Source: Pseudomonas karstica
GTDB lineage: Bacteria; Pseudomonadota; Gammaproteobacteria; Pseudomonadales; Pseudomonadaceae
Length of the DNA stretch: 64,000 nucleotides
Direction of reading: 5' to 3'
Assembly: GCF_009707515.1 (NCBI RefSeq)
Contig: NZ_WLYI01000013.1
Coordinates: 1-64,000, forward strand
This document shows positions 9,591 through 18,395 of this stretch, piece by piece. Positions within the stretch are counted from its first letter, which is position 1, and every line of letters begins with the position of its first letter. The notes beneath the pieces are model-generated. The model ran no database searches. It was not told where the DNA came from and saw nothing but the letters and a program-made list of their open reading frames with translations. The position numbers and the translations under genes are program-made.

Positions 9591-9591
9591 G

Positions 9592-10443
9592 ATGAACGCG
9601 CCTTTGCAAGGCCACGCGGCCAGCAACCAGAGCACCACCGACGCACTGCTGTCGGTGGACCATATCAGCCTTGAATACCGCACCCCTGAGCGGGTGGTGC
9701 GTGCCACTCACCAGGTGAGTTTCGAGATCGATCCCGCCGACCGTTTTGTGCTGCTGGGGCCGTCGGGCTGTGGTAAATCCACGCTGCTCAAGGCGGTGGC
9801 CGGTTTTATCAAACCTTGCGAAGGCGAGATCCGTCTACTGGGGCAAAAGGTCGAGCAGCCGGGGCCGGATCGCATCGTGGTGTTCCAGGAGTTCGACCAG
9901 TTGCCGCCGTGGAAAACCGTCAAGCAGAACGTCATGTTTCCTCTGTTGGCCTCCAGGACCCTCAAACGTCGCGAGGCCGAGGAACGGGCGCTGCACTACC
10001 TGGAAAAAGTCGGCCTGACAGCGTTTGCCGACGCTTACCCGCACACGTTGTCCGGAGGCATGAAGGCGCGGGTGGCGATTGCCCGGGCCTTGGCCATGCA
10101 GCCGAAAATCCTGCTGATGGACGAACCCTTTGCCGCGCTTGACGCCCTGACCCGGCGCAAGATGCAGGAAGAATTGCTGCTGCTCTGGGAAGAGGTGCGC
10201 TTCACCCTGTTGTTTGTCACCCATTCCATCGAAGAAGCGCTGGTGGTGGGCAATCGCATCCTATTGCTGTCGCCTCATCCGGGACGGGTACGGGCACAAA
10301 TCCACAGCCATCAATACGACCTGCACAGCCTCGGCGGCGTGGAGTTCCAGGCCTCGGCACGACGTATTCATCGTCTGCTGTTTGATGAGGCGCCCGAAGC
10401 CGAAACCGAGCTGGGTTTCGCCGATATCCGCATCGCTTATTGA
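9592..10443 (+). CDS. ABC importer ATPase, SsuB/NrtD/TauB family
   Basis: The protein has 283 residues. Walker A GPSGCGKST lies at 56-64, the Q-loop is in VVFQEFDQLPPW, the signature is TLSGGMKAR, Walker B is ILLMDEPFAALD and the switch histidine is in FVTHSIEEA. This is the canonical order for an import ATPase. The C-terminal 60 residues after the H-loop are typical of nitrate/sulfonate subunits. ATG 9592 follows AAGGAAG and overlaps nothing; a longer in-frame start at 9514 would run into the binding-protein gene and is rejected. It powers the permease encoded 12 bp downstream. Confidence 0.92.
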   Translation: MNAPLQGHAASNQSTTDALLSVDHISLEYRTPERVVRATHQVSFEIDPADRFVLLGPSGCGKSTLLKAVAGFIKPCEGEIRLLGQKVEQPGPDRIVVFQEFDQLPPWKTVKQNVMFPLLASRTLKRREAEERALHYLEKVGLTAFADAYPHTLSGGMKARVAIARALAMQPKILLMDEPFAALDALTRRKMQEELLLLWEEVRFTLLFVTHSIEEALVVGNRILLLSPHPGRVRAQIHSHQYDLHSLGGVEFQASARRIHRLLFDEAPEAETELGFADIRIAY

Positions 10444-10455
10444 AGGATTGTCCCC

Positions 10456-11304
10456 ATGCGCCAGGAATATGAAATCACCCTCGAACCGTTGCCCGGTATT
10501 CGCGTGGAGCGCGAGCTGCCCTTGCGTCAGCGCCTGTGGCAACAAGGCTGGCTGCGCAAGGGCTTGATCCTGATCGTGCTGGCCATCCTGTGGGAAGCCG
10601 CGGCGCGGTATCAGGACAACGACCTGCTGTTGCCGAGTTTCTTGCAGACCTTTCACGCGTTCTACGACGGCATCGCCAGTGGCGAGCTATTGAGTAAGGT
10701 CAGCATCTCGCTGGTGGTGCTGGTCAAGGGCTATTTGATCGGCATCGTGCTGGCGTTTGCCCTGACCACCTTGGCCGTGTCGACCCAGCTGGGGCGCGAC
10801 CTGTTGAGCACCTTGACCTCAATGTTCAATCCGCTGCCGGCCATTGCCTTGCTGCCCTTGGCGCTGCTGTGGTTTGGCCTGGGGCAGAACAGCCTGATTT
10901 TCGTGCTGGTGCATTCAGTGCTGTGGGCCTTGGCTCTCAATACGTATTCGGGCTTCCTCGGTGTCTCGGAAACCCTGCGTATGGCCGGGCGCAACTATGG
11001 CCTCAAGGGCATGCGTTTTGTGTTGTTTATCCTGATCCCGGCGGCGCTGCCGTCGATCCTCGCGGGGCTGAAAATCGGCTGGGCGTTTGCCTGGCGTACC
11101 CTGATTGCCGCCGAGTTGGTCTTTGGCGCAACCAGCGGCAAGGGCGGGTTGGGCTGGTACATTTTCCAGAACCGCAACGAGCTGTACACCGACAAAGTCT
11201 TCGCCGGCTTGGCAGTGGTGATCCTGATCGGGTTGCTGGTGGAAAACCTGGTGTTCGACACCTTCGAGCGGCTTACAGTCAAGCGTTGGGGCATGCAGCG
11301 CTAA
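10456..11304 (+). CDS. ABC importer permease, SsuC/NrtB/TauC family
   Basis: The protein has 282 residues, with an N-terminal cytoplasmic stretch of about 35 residues and six or so hydrophobic segments starting at GLILIVLAILWEAAARY. The binding-protein-dependent transport loop (ETLRMAGRNYGLKGMRFVLF) docks onto the ATPase. Family members form the homodimeric channel of sulfonate, taurine or nitrate importers. It is the last gene of the 7666-11304 unit. A REP-type hairpin follows before the convergent DUF3142 gene. Confidence 0.9.
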   Translation: MRQEYEITLEPLPGIRVERELPLRQRLWQQGWLRKGLILIVLAILWEAAARYQDNDLLLPSFLQTFHAFYDGIASGELLSKVSISLVVLVKGYLIGIVLAFALTTLAVSTQLGRDLLSTLTSMFNPLPAIALLPLALLWFGLGQNSLIFVLVHSVLWALALNTYSGFLGVSETLRMAGRNYGLKGMRFVLFILIPAALPSILAGLKIGWAFAWRTLIAAELVFGATSGKGGLGWYIFQNRNELYTDKVFAGLAVVILIGLLVENLVFDTFERLTVKRWGMQR

Positions 11305-11320
11305 GATTGCGCTCAGATCG

Positions 11321-11340
11321 TTCCCACGCTCCCTGTGGGA
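11321..11340. repeat. REP-type hairpin between convergent genes
   Basis: TTCCCACGCTCCCTGTGGGA forms a stem between the plus-strand permease gene and the minus-strand DUF3142 gene. It is the same repeat family as at 7446-7525 and probably serves as a two-way transcription barrier. Confidence 0.55.
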
Positions 11341-11368
11341 GTCCCGATACACCGCAATCCTTCAGCAT

Positions 11369-12073
11369 TCAAGGGTTTTGCAAAAACACCACATAGCCCC
11401 GAAACCACTCGCTGCCCTTCAAATACCCTGGTTCCTCCCACGCGCCACCCTGAATCAGCCCTATCTTGAACGGCACCCCCAACCGATTCATCCGCGGCAA
11501 ATACGCTGCATAGTCGGGAATGCTGTGGCGTCCCTGATAGGTCTGCACCACCACTTCATCAATCACCCCGTTGAGTTGGGCGATGGCGGCAGGGTCGGCG
11601 TTGCTGCTCCAGTCCATCAGGCCGGTGATGCTCAGGCGCAGGTCCTGGGGCAGGCGCCGGCGCAGGTCGCGCAGGAAATCGACATACTCGTGCAGGTATT
11701 GGGTGCGGGCGTCGAAGTCGATCTGGATGCCGACCACCGGGTTGCCCGCATCCCGCCAACGTTGCACTTGCCCCATCAGTTGCGTGTAGATCGACTCTGG
11801 CCAGTGCAGCGTGTGGGCGCGGTAGACGATCCATACCTCGCCCTGGGTCAGGCGCGGCACGCTCATGCCCTGGGCAATGAACTGCACGCCACGTTGGGGC
11901 GCGCGGCGGGTGGAGTTGATCTGCCCTTGCAGGATGTACAGGGTTTTGGCCTGCTTGAGCACAGGCTGGGGAGCAACGCCGCTCCACAGCCAAAAGGCAT
12001 CATAGTCGCCAGCCTCCACGGCGCCGAAGGCCGGGTTTGTTAGCAGGAGCAGGGCCAGCCAGAAGCCTTTCAC
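11369..12073 (-). CDS. DUF3142-family exported protein
   Basis: The protein has 234 residues and starts at GTG 12073. A signal peptide (MKGFWLALLLLTNPAFG) is followed by a domain recognised as DUF3142, with stretches such as GIQIDFDARTQYLHEYVDFL and LSITGLMDW. The pattern resembles TIM-barrel glycoside hydrolases (an acidic residue in IDFD at a strand end), but no catalytic role is established. It starts 3 nt after the stop of the upstream gene, so both are surely one operon and may act together in the cell envelope. Confidence 0.75.
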   Translation of the reverse strand: MKGFWLALLLLTNPAFGAVEAGDYDAFWLWSGVAPQPVLKQAKTLYILQGQINSTRRAPQRGVQFIAQGMSVPRLTQGEVWIVYRAHTLHWPESIYTQLMGQVQRWRDAGNPVVGIQIDFDARTQYLHEYVDFLRDLRRRLPQDLRLSITGLMDWSSNADPAAIAQLNGVIDEVVVQTYQGRHSIPDYAAYLPRMNRLGVPFKIGLIQGGAWEEPGYLKGSEWFRGYVVFLQNP

Positions 12074-12076
12074 GGC

Positions 12077-14233
12077 TTACCAGTAATACTGCAGCGACTT
12101 GCCCCACCGGGTATCGGCAAACCCGGTTTTCAGCTGGCGAAACCAGCTTTTGCGCACAGCCTTGTCGACGTCTTCACCGCCACAACTGTTGTAGCCGGAC
12201 GGCGCGTAGCAGTTGATGGCGCGAAACAGCGCGTAGGCCTTGTCGTCATGGGGCGCCTTGGCGTTGTCGATGACCTGTGTGTAGCCGTCGAGTCGCGAGA
12301 ATGTTTCGCCTTTGAAGGCCGATGCGGTGCTGCCCAGGCTGCCAGCGGCACGTGCCTGTTCCAGGGGCATGCCGTCCAGGCCATTGCGCAGGATGAATTC
12401 ACCGAAGCAGTTCAGGCCTTGGGGGTTTTTCGGGTCGATCTGCAAGGTGCTGGCGGTTTGCGCGATGCTCGGGCAGGCGTAGCCGGATTCGCTTTTCTCA
12501 CCGCTCCATTGGAACAATTGCAGGGATCTTCCAGCGGCGTAGACGTAACCCAGGCTGGTACCGATTTTGTCCTCGGGGGCCGGGGTGGGCAATTGTTTGA
12601 GGTCTTCGGCGAAAGTGCTGAACTGGCTGTGCAATAGGTCCTTATACAGCAGCACAAATTGCGCGGTCTGGCGCTCAACCGGGTCGCTGGCCTGGGAGAT
12701 TTGCTGACGCAATAACTCGGGGCCGGCGATGTTGCGCAGCAGGATGTAGCGCACCTGTTTGGCGCTGATCGGCGAATCGGCGGCGAATACCTTGGCCAAC
12801 TGGCCGCTGCGCTCGTAATTCATCGCCAGGGCCAGTTCCAACTGGTCGCGTTGCAGCGGTTGTTTGGCCAGCGGCAGCAGTTGTAGCCACAGGGCTTGGG
12901 CTGCTTTCCAGTCGCCCTTGGCTTCCAGGGCCAGGCCACGCAGGGTTTGCTGGCTGAAGGCGAAGTAATCGAGGGTCGGCGGCATATCGGACGGCAGCCA
13001 CTTCAAGGCGCTGTCAGGTTGATGCTCCACGTATAGGTCGAATGCTGCCTGCACGTATTCGTACAGCGCAGGTTCCTGGGCAAATATCGGTTTTTGCGCA
13101 TCAAGGGCTTCGCGGGTCAGCATGGGTGGGTTGCCGGCACGCATCCACATCAGGTCGTTGAGGGCCAGGATCAGCGGGTTGTTGACTGCCTTGTGGGGGC
13201 TCATCAATAGCTTGGTGTCGACTTCTTCCACCAATTCATCCAGGGACACATTGCGCTGGGCGTCGCTGGCCTGGGTCAACTGCCAGGTGAAGTCGTTGGC
13301 CAGTGCGTCCGGGTCGGGGGCGAGCCAATGCACCCGGCGCAGCAAGCCATGGGCCGAGGCGGCGTATTCGCCCTGTGGATAAGTGCTCAAGTAGCTCTTG
13401 AAGCCCGTTTCGGCCCATTGCAGGGCTGACTTATCCACATGCTCCAGAGAAGGGGTGCCATATTCGTCGAAAGCGTTTTGCTGGGCGCTGTTCAGGGCGG
13501 TGCGGGCGCTCATGTATAGCGCTGTTTCCTTGAGCCAGGGCAGGCTACTGTCAGTCAGTGTTGCAAAACCTTTTTGTGCGTCGGCAAAACGCCCGCTGTA
13601 AAAATCGCCGGCGGCTTGCAGGTAGGCCAGCAGCGCCTTGCCGTCAGTTGATTTCAACTGTTCGGCGTCGCCGGCCGCCATGCTGTCCCAAGTACAGGTT
13701 GTGAGCATCTGCAGGCGTTGCTTGGCCAGCAGTTGCTGTTCGGCGCCAGGCATGTCCGCCTTCAACACTTGGCCGATAAACGCAGTGGCGCTGTCGTCGT
13801 TGTTACTGCGGCAGCGGCTGCCTTCGCCGGAAAGGAACGCATCGCCTGCTGACTTGCGGCTGTCGCGTGGGATACCCAGTGAGCCCAGCAGTTGGTCCAG
13901 TTCATTGGCAGCCCCGTCGTTATCCGCTTCAGGGCCAGGAGTCGGTGTAAGGCGGTACACCGGGAATGGCACCTGCCCGAACCCCTGGGACAGATCCTCT
14001 TCATTCAAGGCATTGGGTACCAGCGGCGTGGTTTTTTTGTCGGCCAGCAACAGGCGCAGGTTGACCCGGCTATCGTTGCCCGGGCTCAGGAAGGGCAGGT
14101 TGCTGCACCCATTCAGGGTGTTGCGCGATACCCGCCAGTCGGGATAGCACGAGTCGTCGGAACTGGCCTGGGCCTGAAGAGAAAAACCGGCGAACAGTGC
14201 CAGCGCCAGAGGTGACAGAAGACTGATGCGCAT
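12077..14233 (-). CDS. Exported helical-repeat protein of unknown function
   Basis: The protein has 718 residues. ATG 14233 is preceded by AAGGAC and opens a signal peptide (MRISLLSPLALALFAGFSLQAQA|SSDD); a longer frame to 14386 is rejected because it lacks a signal. The mature chain is alpha-helical with TPR-like spacing, for example LKWLPSDMPPTLDYFAFSQQTLRGLALEAKGDW. Cysteine pairs occur near the N-terminus (DSCYPDW, LNGCSNLPF) and C-terminus (INCYAPSGYNSCGG), which fits an oxidising periplasm. It does not carry a lipobox. I do not recognise a named family with confidence; related proteins have been loosely annotated as YfiO-like. It lies upstream of, and is coupled to, the DUF3142 gene. 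Confidence 0.75.
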   Translation of the reverse strand: MRISLLSPLALALFAGFSLQAQASSDDSCYPDWRVSRNTLNGCSNLPFLSPGNDSRVNLRLLLADKKTTPLVPNALNEEDLSQGFGQVPFPVYRLTPTPGPEADNDGAANELDQLLGSLGIPRDSRKSAGDAFLSGEGSRCRSNNDDSATAFIGQVLKADMPGAEQQLLAKQRLQMLTTCTWDSMAAGDAEQLKSTDGKALLAYLQAAGDFYSGRFADAQKGFATLTDSSLPWLKETALYMSARTALNSAQQNAFDEYGTPSLEHVDKSALQWAETGFKSYLSTYPQGEYAASAHGLLRRVHWLAPDPDALANDFTWQLTQASDAQRNVSLDELVEEVDTKLLMSPHKAVNNPLILALNDLMWMRAGNPPMLTREALDAQKPIFAQEPALYEYVQAAFDLYVEHQPDSALKWLPSDMPPTLDYFAFSQQTLRGLALEAKGDWKAAQALWLQLLPLAKQPLQRDQLELALAMNYERSGQLAKVFAADSPISAKQVRYILLRNIAGPELLRQQISQASDPVERQTAQFVLLYKDLLHSQFSTFAEDLKQLPTPAPEDKIGTSLGYVYAAGRSLQLFQWSGEKSESGYACPSIAQTASTLQIDPKNPQGLNCFGEFILRNGLDGMPLEQARAAGSLGSTASAFKGETFSRLDGYTQVIDNAKAPHDDKAYALFRAINCYAPSGYNSCGGEDVDKAVRKSWFRQLKTGFADTRWGKSLQYYW

Positions 14234-14411
14234 GAAAAGTCCTTGATCCTGAATCCGTCGAAGGTGGCAATCATAGCGGAACCGACAAAAACGTCGGTAA
14301 GGTCCTATGCAAATTGCAGATTTGTCTGATTGGGAAGGCGATGAGTCAACGCCGCTGTCCTGGGCGGCGCTTGGACTAGACTCCAAGGAACCCCTTTATC
14401 AGGAATACGTC

Positions 14412-14654
14412 ATGGAATCGCCAGTCCATAGCCTGCCTTCCTTGTTCAAGCAACTCGGGTTGCCGGACGATGTGCAAGGTATAGAGCAATTCATCTCTGC
14501 ACATTCGCCGCTTAAACCGAGCCTGAAGCTGGCGGATGCGTTTTTCTGGAGCGACAGCCAGAAGGCATTTTTGCGTGAGCAGATTCTCGATGATGCGGAT
14601 TGGGCAGAAGTGGTGGATGAATTGAATTTAATGCTGAGGGGCGGGAGGGCCTGA
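14412..14654 (+). CDS. DUF2789 family protein
   Basis: The protein has 80 residues. ATG 14412 follows AGGAA at 14401-14405. The pattern HSLPSLFKQLGLPDD, then FISAHSPL, FWSDSQKAFL and EDADWAEVVDELN matches the small all-helical DUF2789 family found across Pseudomonas. Its function is unknown. It is a single gene between the divergent 14233 operon and the MarR gene. A longer in-frame start at 14307 has no supporting ribosome site. Confidence 0.8.
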   Translation: MESPVHSLPSLFKQLGLPDDVQGIEQFISAHSPLKPSLKLADAFFWSDSQKAFLREQILDDADWAEVVDELNLMLRGGRA

Positions 14655-14705
14655 GCCGGTAAATCTGGATAAGCTGCCACCCATCCACATATTTGTATCA
14701 AAACT

Positions 14706-14753
14706 TGACTGAATCGGGTCCATCCATCATATTGATAGTTAGCAAACTAACAT
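14706..14753 (+). promoter_or_regulatory. Sigma-70 promoter and MarR-type operator of the efflux operon
   Basis: TTGACT (14706-14711), a 17-nt spacer and CATATT (14729-14734) form a good sigma-70 pair. Just downstream is the inverted repeat ATAGTTAGCAAACTAACAT (about 14736-14754), with arms GTTAG and CTAAC. That is the shape of MarR-family operators, and the MarR gene follows at 14769. Autorepression of the whole operon is the natural reading. Confidence 0.65.
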
Positions 14754-14768
14754 TGTGCGAATGATCCC

Positions 14769-15227
14769 GTGTCCCAAGCCCTCGAACAACTCCAGATGAA
14801 CGTCAGCAGCAGCATGGTGGTAGGCGCCCGTAATTGGCGCAAAATCTGCCAGGCCACGCTGGTGAGCTATGGCATCTCCGAAGCTTGCGCAGTGCCACTG
14901 TTGATGATTGGTCGTCTTGGCGACGGCGTGCATCAGGTCAAGGTGGCCCAGGCCTCGGGGATGGAGAGCCCGTCCCTGGTGCGCCTGCTGGACCAACTGT
15001 GCAACGCAGGCTTTGTGTGCCGCACCGAAGATATCCATGACCGCCGCGCCAAGGCCTTGAGCCTCACAGCCCGTGGCCGTGAACTGGTGCAGGCAGTGGA
15101 AGAGCAGTTGGTGCGCTTGCGCCGTGAAGTGCTGGCGGGCATCACGCCCGGTGAGCTGGAGACTGCGCTGCGTGTGTTGCACGCCTTTGAGGCCGCCCAT
15201 CAACAACCTGCGGTCGTGGCGCCTTGA
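14769..15227 (+). CDS. MarR-family transcriptional regulator
   Basis: The protein has 152 residues with the winged-helix core of MarR proteins: recognition helix region VKVAQASGMESPSLVRLLDQL and wing FVCRTEDIHDRRAKALSLTARGREL. MarR proteins bind DNA as dimers and release it on binding an aromatic or phenolic ligand. The start is GTG 14769, as no ATG is in frame until 14796. The stop overlaps the TTG start of the FUSC transporter, so regulator and pump are coupled. It probably represses the operon from the palindrome just upstream, sensing a pump substrate. Confidence 0.88.
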   Translation: MSQALEQLQMNVSSSMVVGARNWRKICQATLVSYGISEACAVPLLMIGRLGDGVHQVKVAQASGMESPSLVRLLDQLCNAGFVCRTEDIHDRRAKALSLTARGRELVQAVEEQLVRLRREVLAGITPGELETALRVLHAFEAAHQQPAVVAP

Positions 15228-17302
15228 ACGGATTTTTTAGCGGCATGCCGCCGGCACGAGATTGGTTCTACGGCGCTCGAACATTTGCGGCGTCGATGAT
15301 CGCGCTGTACATCGCCATGCTGATGCAAATGCCGCGTCCATATTGGGCGATGGCCACGGTGTATATCGTCTCCAGTCCGTTTGTCGGTCCCACCAGTTCC
15401 AAGGCCCTGTACCGCGCCGCTGGCACGCTTGTCGGGGCGGCGGCGGCGGTGTTTTTTGTGCCGATGTTTGTGCAAACCCCGTATTTGCTGGTGGTGGTGA
15501 TTGCGCTGTGGACCGGTATTTTGTTGTTCCTCTCGATGCACCTGCGCACTGCCAACAGCTATGCCCTGATGCTCGCCGGCTACACCTTGCCGCTGATTGC
15601 CCTGCCGGTGGTGGATAACCCCTTGGCGGTGTGGGATGTGGCTGAAGCGCGCACCGAGGAAATTTTCCTCGGTATCGCAGTAGCGGCGGTAGTCGGCGCG
15701 ATGTTCTGGCCCAGGCGCCTGGCGCCGGTGTTTGATGATTCGGTGAGCAAGTGGTTTGCCGAGGCGCAGGTCTACAGCCAGCGCTTTCTGAGCCGCAACG
15801 TACAGCCCGAAGAGGTCAGCACCCTGCGCGGCGCCATGGTTGCCACCTTCAACACCTTGGAGTTGATGATTGGCCAGCTTCCCCACGAGGGCGCGCGGCC
15901 GCAAACGGTGCGTAACACCAAAGAACTGCGTGGGCGGATGATCCATCTGTTGCCCGTGGTGGATGCTCTCGACGATGCCTTGTATGCCCTGGAACGCCGT
16001 ACCCCGGAGCTGGTGGGCAAGTTCGCGCCGTTACTGGCCGCCACTGTCGAATGGCTGCAAAGCACGCAAAAGGACGCCCCTGTCGAACGCTGGCGCGCCC
16101 TGCGCGAGCAGATCGAAGCCCTGCAACCCGACGCGCAGGCCCTGGATGATCGCCATCAACTGCTGTTCTCCAACGCCCTGTATCGGCTGGGCGAGTGGGT
16201 CGACCTGTGGCAAGACTGCCGCAGCCTGCAAACGGCCATCCAATGCGAAAGCCAGGACACCTGGCGCGCGGTCTACCGCCATTGGCGCCTGGGCCGGCTG
16301 ACTCCGTTTCTCGACCGTGGCCTGATGTTCTACTCGGCGTTTTCCACCGTCAGTGCGATCATCGTCGCCTCGGTGCTGTGGATCCTGCTGGGCTGGACTG
16401 ATGGCGGCAGCGCGGTGATCCTGGCGGCGGTGGCCTGCAGCTTCTTTGCTTCTATGGACGACCCGGCGCCGCAGATTTACCGGTTCTTTTTCTGGACCGC
16501 CATGTCGGTGCTGTTCGCCAGCCTCTACCTGTTTTTGATCCTGCCCAACCTGCACGATTTCCCGATGCTGGTGCTGGCCTTCGCGGTACCGTTTATCTGC
16601 GTCGGCACTCTGACCGTACAGCCGCGCTTCTACCTGGGCATGCTCCTGACCATCGTCAACACCTCGTCCTTTATCAGCATCCAGGGTGCCTACGACGCCG
16701 ACTTCCTGAGCTTCGCCAACTCCAACCTGGCCGGCCCCATGGGCTTGTTGTTTGCCTTCGTCTGGACCCTGATCGCCCGGCCGTTCGGCGCCGAGTTGGC
16801 GGCCAAGCGCCTTACCCGTTTCAGTTGGCGTGACATTGTCAGCCTCACTGAGCCTGCGACCCTGGCCGAACACCGGCACATGGGGGTACAGATGCTTGAC
16901 CGCCTGATGCAACACCTGCCACGCCTGGCCATGATCGGGCAAGACACCGGCATCGCCCTGCGGGAGTTGCGGGTGGCGCTGAACCTGCTGGACTTGCTGG
17001 CGCACACGCCACGGGTCCTCGGCGTACCTCGGGTGCTGCTCAATCAGGTAGTGGCGGACGTTGGCGAGTATTTCAAGGCATGCCTTAAAGCCGGCGAACG
17101 CCTGCCAGCCCCCAGCGCTCTGCTGATGACCCTGGACCGCACCCGCCGCGCCCTCAACGGCCAGGGCCTGCAAGATGAGGGCGAAACCCGCTTGCACCTG
17201 CTGCATGCCTTGAGTGGCTTGCGCCTGGCGCTATTGCCTGGCGTGGAATTTGTCAGCAGCGCTGAGATGGACGCGCCGCTGCCTGATGGAGCGCCTTTAT
17301 GA
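15224..17302 (+). CDS. FUSC-family inner membrane exporter (AaeB-like)
   Basis: The protein has 692 residues. Its two halves each have a cluster of about five or six membrane segments (about residues 15-170 and 365-520), separated by a long cytoplasmic domain. This is the layout of the fusaric-acid/aromatic-acid exporters. The start is TTG 15224, overlapping the marR stop. With the DUF1656, HlyD and outer membrane factor genes that follow, it forms a tripartite pump likely to expel aromatic carboxylic acids or similar organic acids. The substrate is inferred from the family only. Confidence 0.88.
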   Translation: MNGFFSGMPPARDWFYGARTFAASMIALYIAMLMQMPRPYWAMATVYIVSSPFVGPTSSKALYRAAGTLVGAAAAVFFVPMFVQTPYLLVVVIALWTGILLFLSMHLRTANSYALMLAGYTLPLIALPVVDNPLAVWDVAEARTEEIFLGIAVAAVVGAMFWPRRLAPVFDDSVSKWFAEAQVYSQRFLSRNVQPEEVSTLRGAMVATFNTLELMIGQLPHEGARPQTVRNTKELRGRMIHLLPVVDALDDALYALERRTPELVGKFAPLLAATVEWLQSTQKDAPVERWRALREQIEALQPDAQALDDRHQLLFSNALYRLGEWVDLWQDCRSLQTAIQCESQDTWRAVYRHWRLGRLTPFLDRGLMFYSAFSTVSAIIVASVLWILLGWTDGGSAVILAAVACSFFASMDDPAPQIYRFFFWTAMSVLFASLYLFLILPNLHDFPMLVLAFAVPFICVGTLTVQPRFYLGMLLTIVNTSSFISIQGAYDADFLSFANSNLAGPMGLLFAFVWTLIARPFGAELAAKRLTRFSWRDIVSLTEPATLAEHRHMGVQMLDRLMQHLPRLAMIGQDTGIALRELRVALNLLDLLAHTPRVLGVPRVLLNQVVADVGEYFKACLKAGERLPAPSALLMTLDRTRRALNGQGLQDEGETRLHLLHALSGLRLALLPGVEFVSSAEMDAPLPDGAPL

Positions 17303-17508
17303 TCGGTGACCTGGATATCAGTGGGGTATTCCTGCCCACGCTGCTGGTGCTGATGGGCATTACGTATGTGTTGTACCTGGGGGTGCACGGCTTATTGACG
17401 CGCATCCACTTCTATCGCCTGGTCTGGCACCGGGCATTGTTCAATGTGGGTCTCTACGCTCTGTTGCTGGGCGCGGTGGATTCACTCAGTCGATACCTGA
17501 TGACATGA
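17299..17508 (+). CDS. DUF1656 small membrane protein (AaeX-like)
   Basis: The protein has 69 residues and two membrane segments (about 11-30 and 47-63), with the typical MIGDLDISGVFLP start. Its ATG lies in the ATGA overlap with the FUSC stop. Such proteins almost always sit between FUSC and HlyD genes in this kind of pump operon. Their exact job is unknown. Confidence 0.88.
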   Translation: MIGDLDISGVFLPTLLVLMGITYVLYLGVHGLLTRIHFYRLVWHRALFNVGLYALLLGAVDSLSRYLMT

Positions 17509-18395
17509 AAAAACCTTTTTTGACCATCGGCCGCGTGGTCCTGACGTTATTGGTGGTGAGCTTCGCCTGCGTCATGGTCTGGCGCATGGTGATGTACTAC
17601 ATGTTTGCGCCCTGGACCCGCGACGGCCACATCCGTGCCGACATCGTACAGATCGCCCCGGACGTTTCCGGGTTGATCCAGCAAGTGGACGTGCACGATA
17701 ACCAGTTGGTGGCGCGCGGCCAGGTGCTGTTCTCGGTTGACCAGGACCGCTTCAAACTGGCCCTGCGTCAGGCCCAGGCCGCCGTGGCCGACCGCCATGA
17801 AACCCTGGCCCAGGCCCAGCGTGAGGCCAAGCGCAACCGTGGCCTGGGCAACCTGGTGGCCAGCGAGCAACTGGAAGAAAGCCAGTCCCGCGTGGCGCGT
17901 GCCCAATCGGCCCTGGCCGAAGCCCAAGTGGCGGTGGACAGCGCCCAGCTCAACCTTGATCGCTCCGTGATTCGCAGCCCGGTGGACGGCTACGTCAATG
18001 ACCGTGCACCCCGCGTGCAGGAGTTCGTCACTGCTGGTCGCCCGGTGTTGTCGGTGGTGGACAGCAACTCTTTCCACATCGACGGCTATTTCGAGGAAAC
18101 CAAGCTGAACGGCATCCACGTCGGCCAGAGTGTCGACATCCGCGTGATCGGCGACAACGCCCGCCTGCGGGGCCATGTACAGAGTATCGTCGCCGGTATC
18201 GAAGACCGCGACCGTAGCAGCGGCTCCAACCTGTTGCCCAACGTCAACCCGGCGTTCAGTTGGGTGCGGCTGGCCCAGCGGATCCCGGTGCGGATCGCCT
18301 TTGACGATGTGCCGGAGGACTTTCGCATGATCGCCGGGCGCACCGCCACGGTGTCAATCATCGATGATCAGCCAAAGCAGGGAGATACACCATGA
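17505..18395 (+). CDS. HlyD/EmrA-type periplasmic adaptor
   Basis: The protein has 296 residues. An N-terminal membrane anchor (about 8-32) is followed by the lipoyl half RADIVQIAPDVSGLIQQVDV, a short coiled-coil hairpin (about 80-145), the second half VIRSPVDGYVNDRAPRVQEFV and a beta-barrel region. This is the AaeA-type adaptor length. ATGA overlaps couple it to the genes on both sides. It bridges the FUSC exporter and the outer membrane factor. Confidence 0.9.
   Translation: MKKPFLTIGRVVLTLLVVSFACVMVWRMVMYYMFAPWTRDGHIRADIVQIAPDVSGLIQQVDVHDNQLVARGQVLFSVDQDRFKLALRQAQAAVADRHETLAQAQREAKRNRGLGNLVASEQLEESQSRVARAQSALAEAQVAVDSAQLNLDRSVIRSPVDGYVNDRAPRVQEFVTAGRPVLSVVDSNSFHIDGYFEETKLNGIHVGQSVDIRVIGDNARLRGHVQSIVAGIEDRDRSSGSNLLPNVNPAFSWVRLAQRIPVRIAFDDVPEDFRMIAGRTATVSIIDDQPKQGDTP

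Noticed and set aside
7666..11304. Naming the cluster tauABCD or atsRBC-atsK
   Set aside because: Gene order differs and residues outside the catalytic sites are not close enough by eye to assign a substrate.
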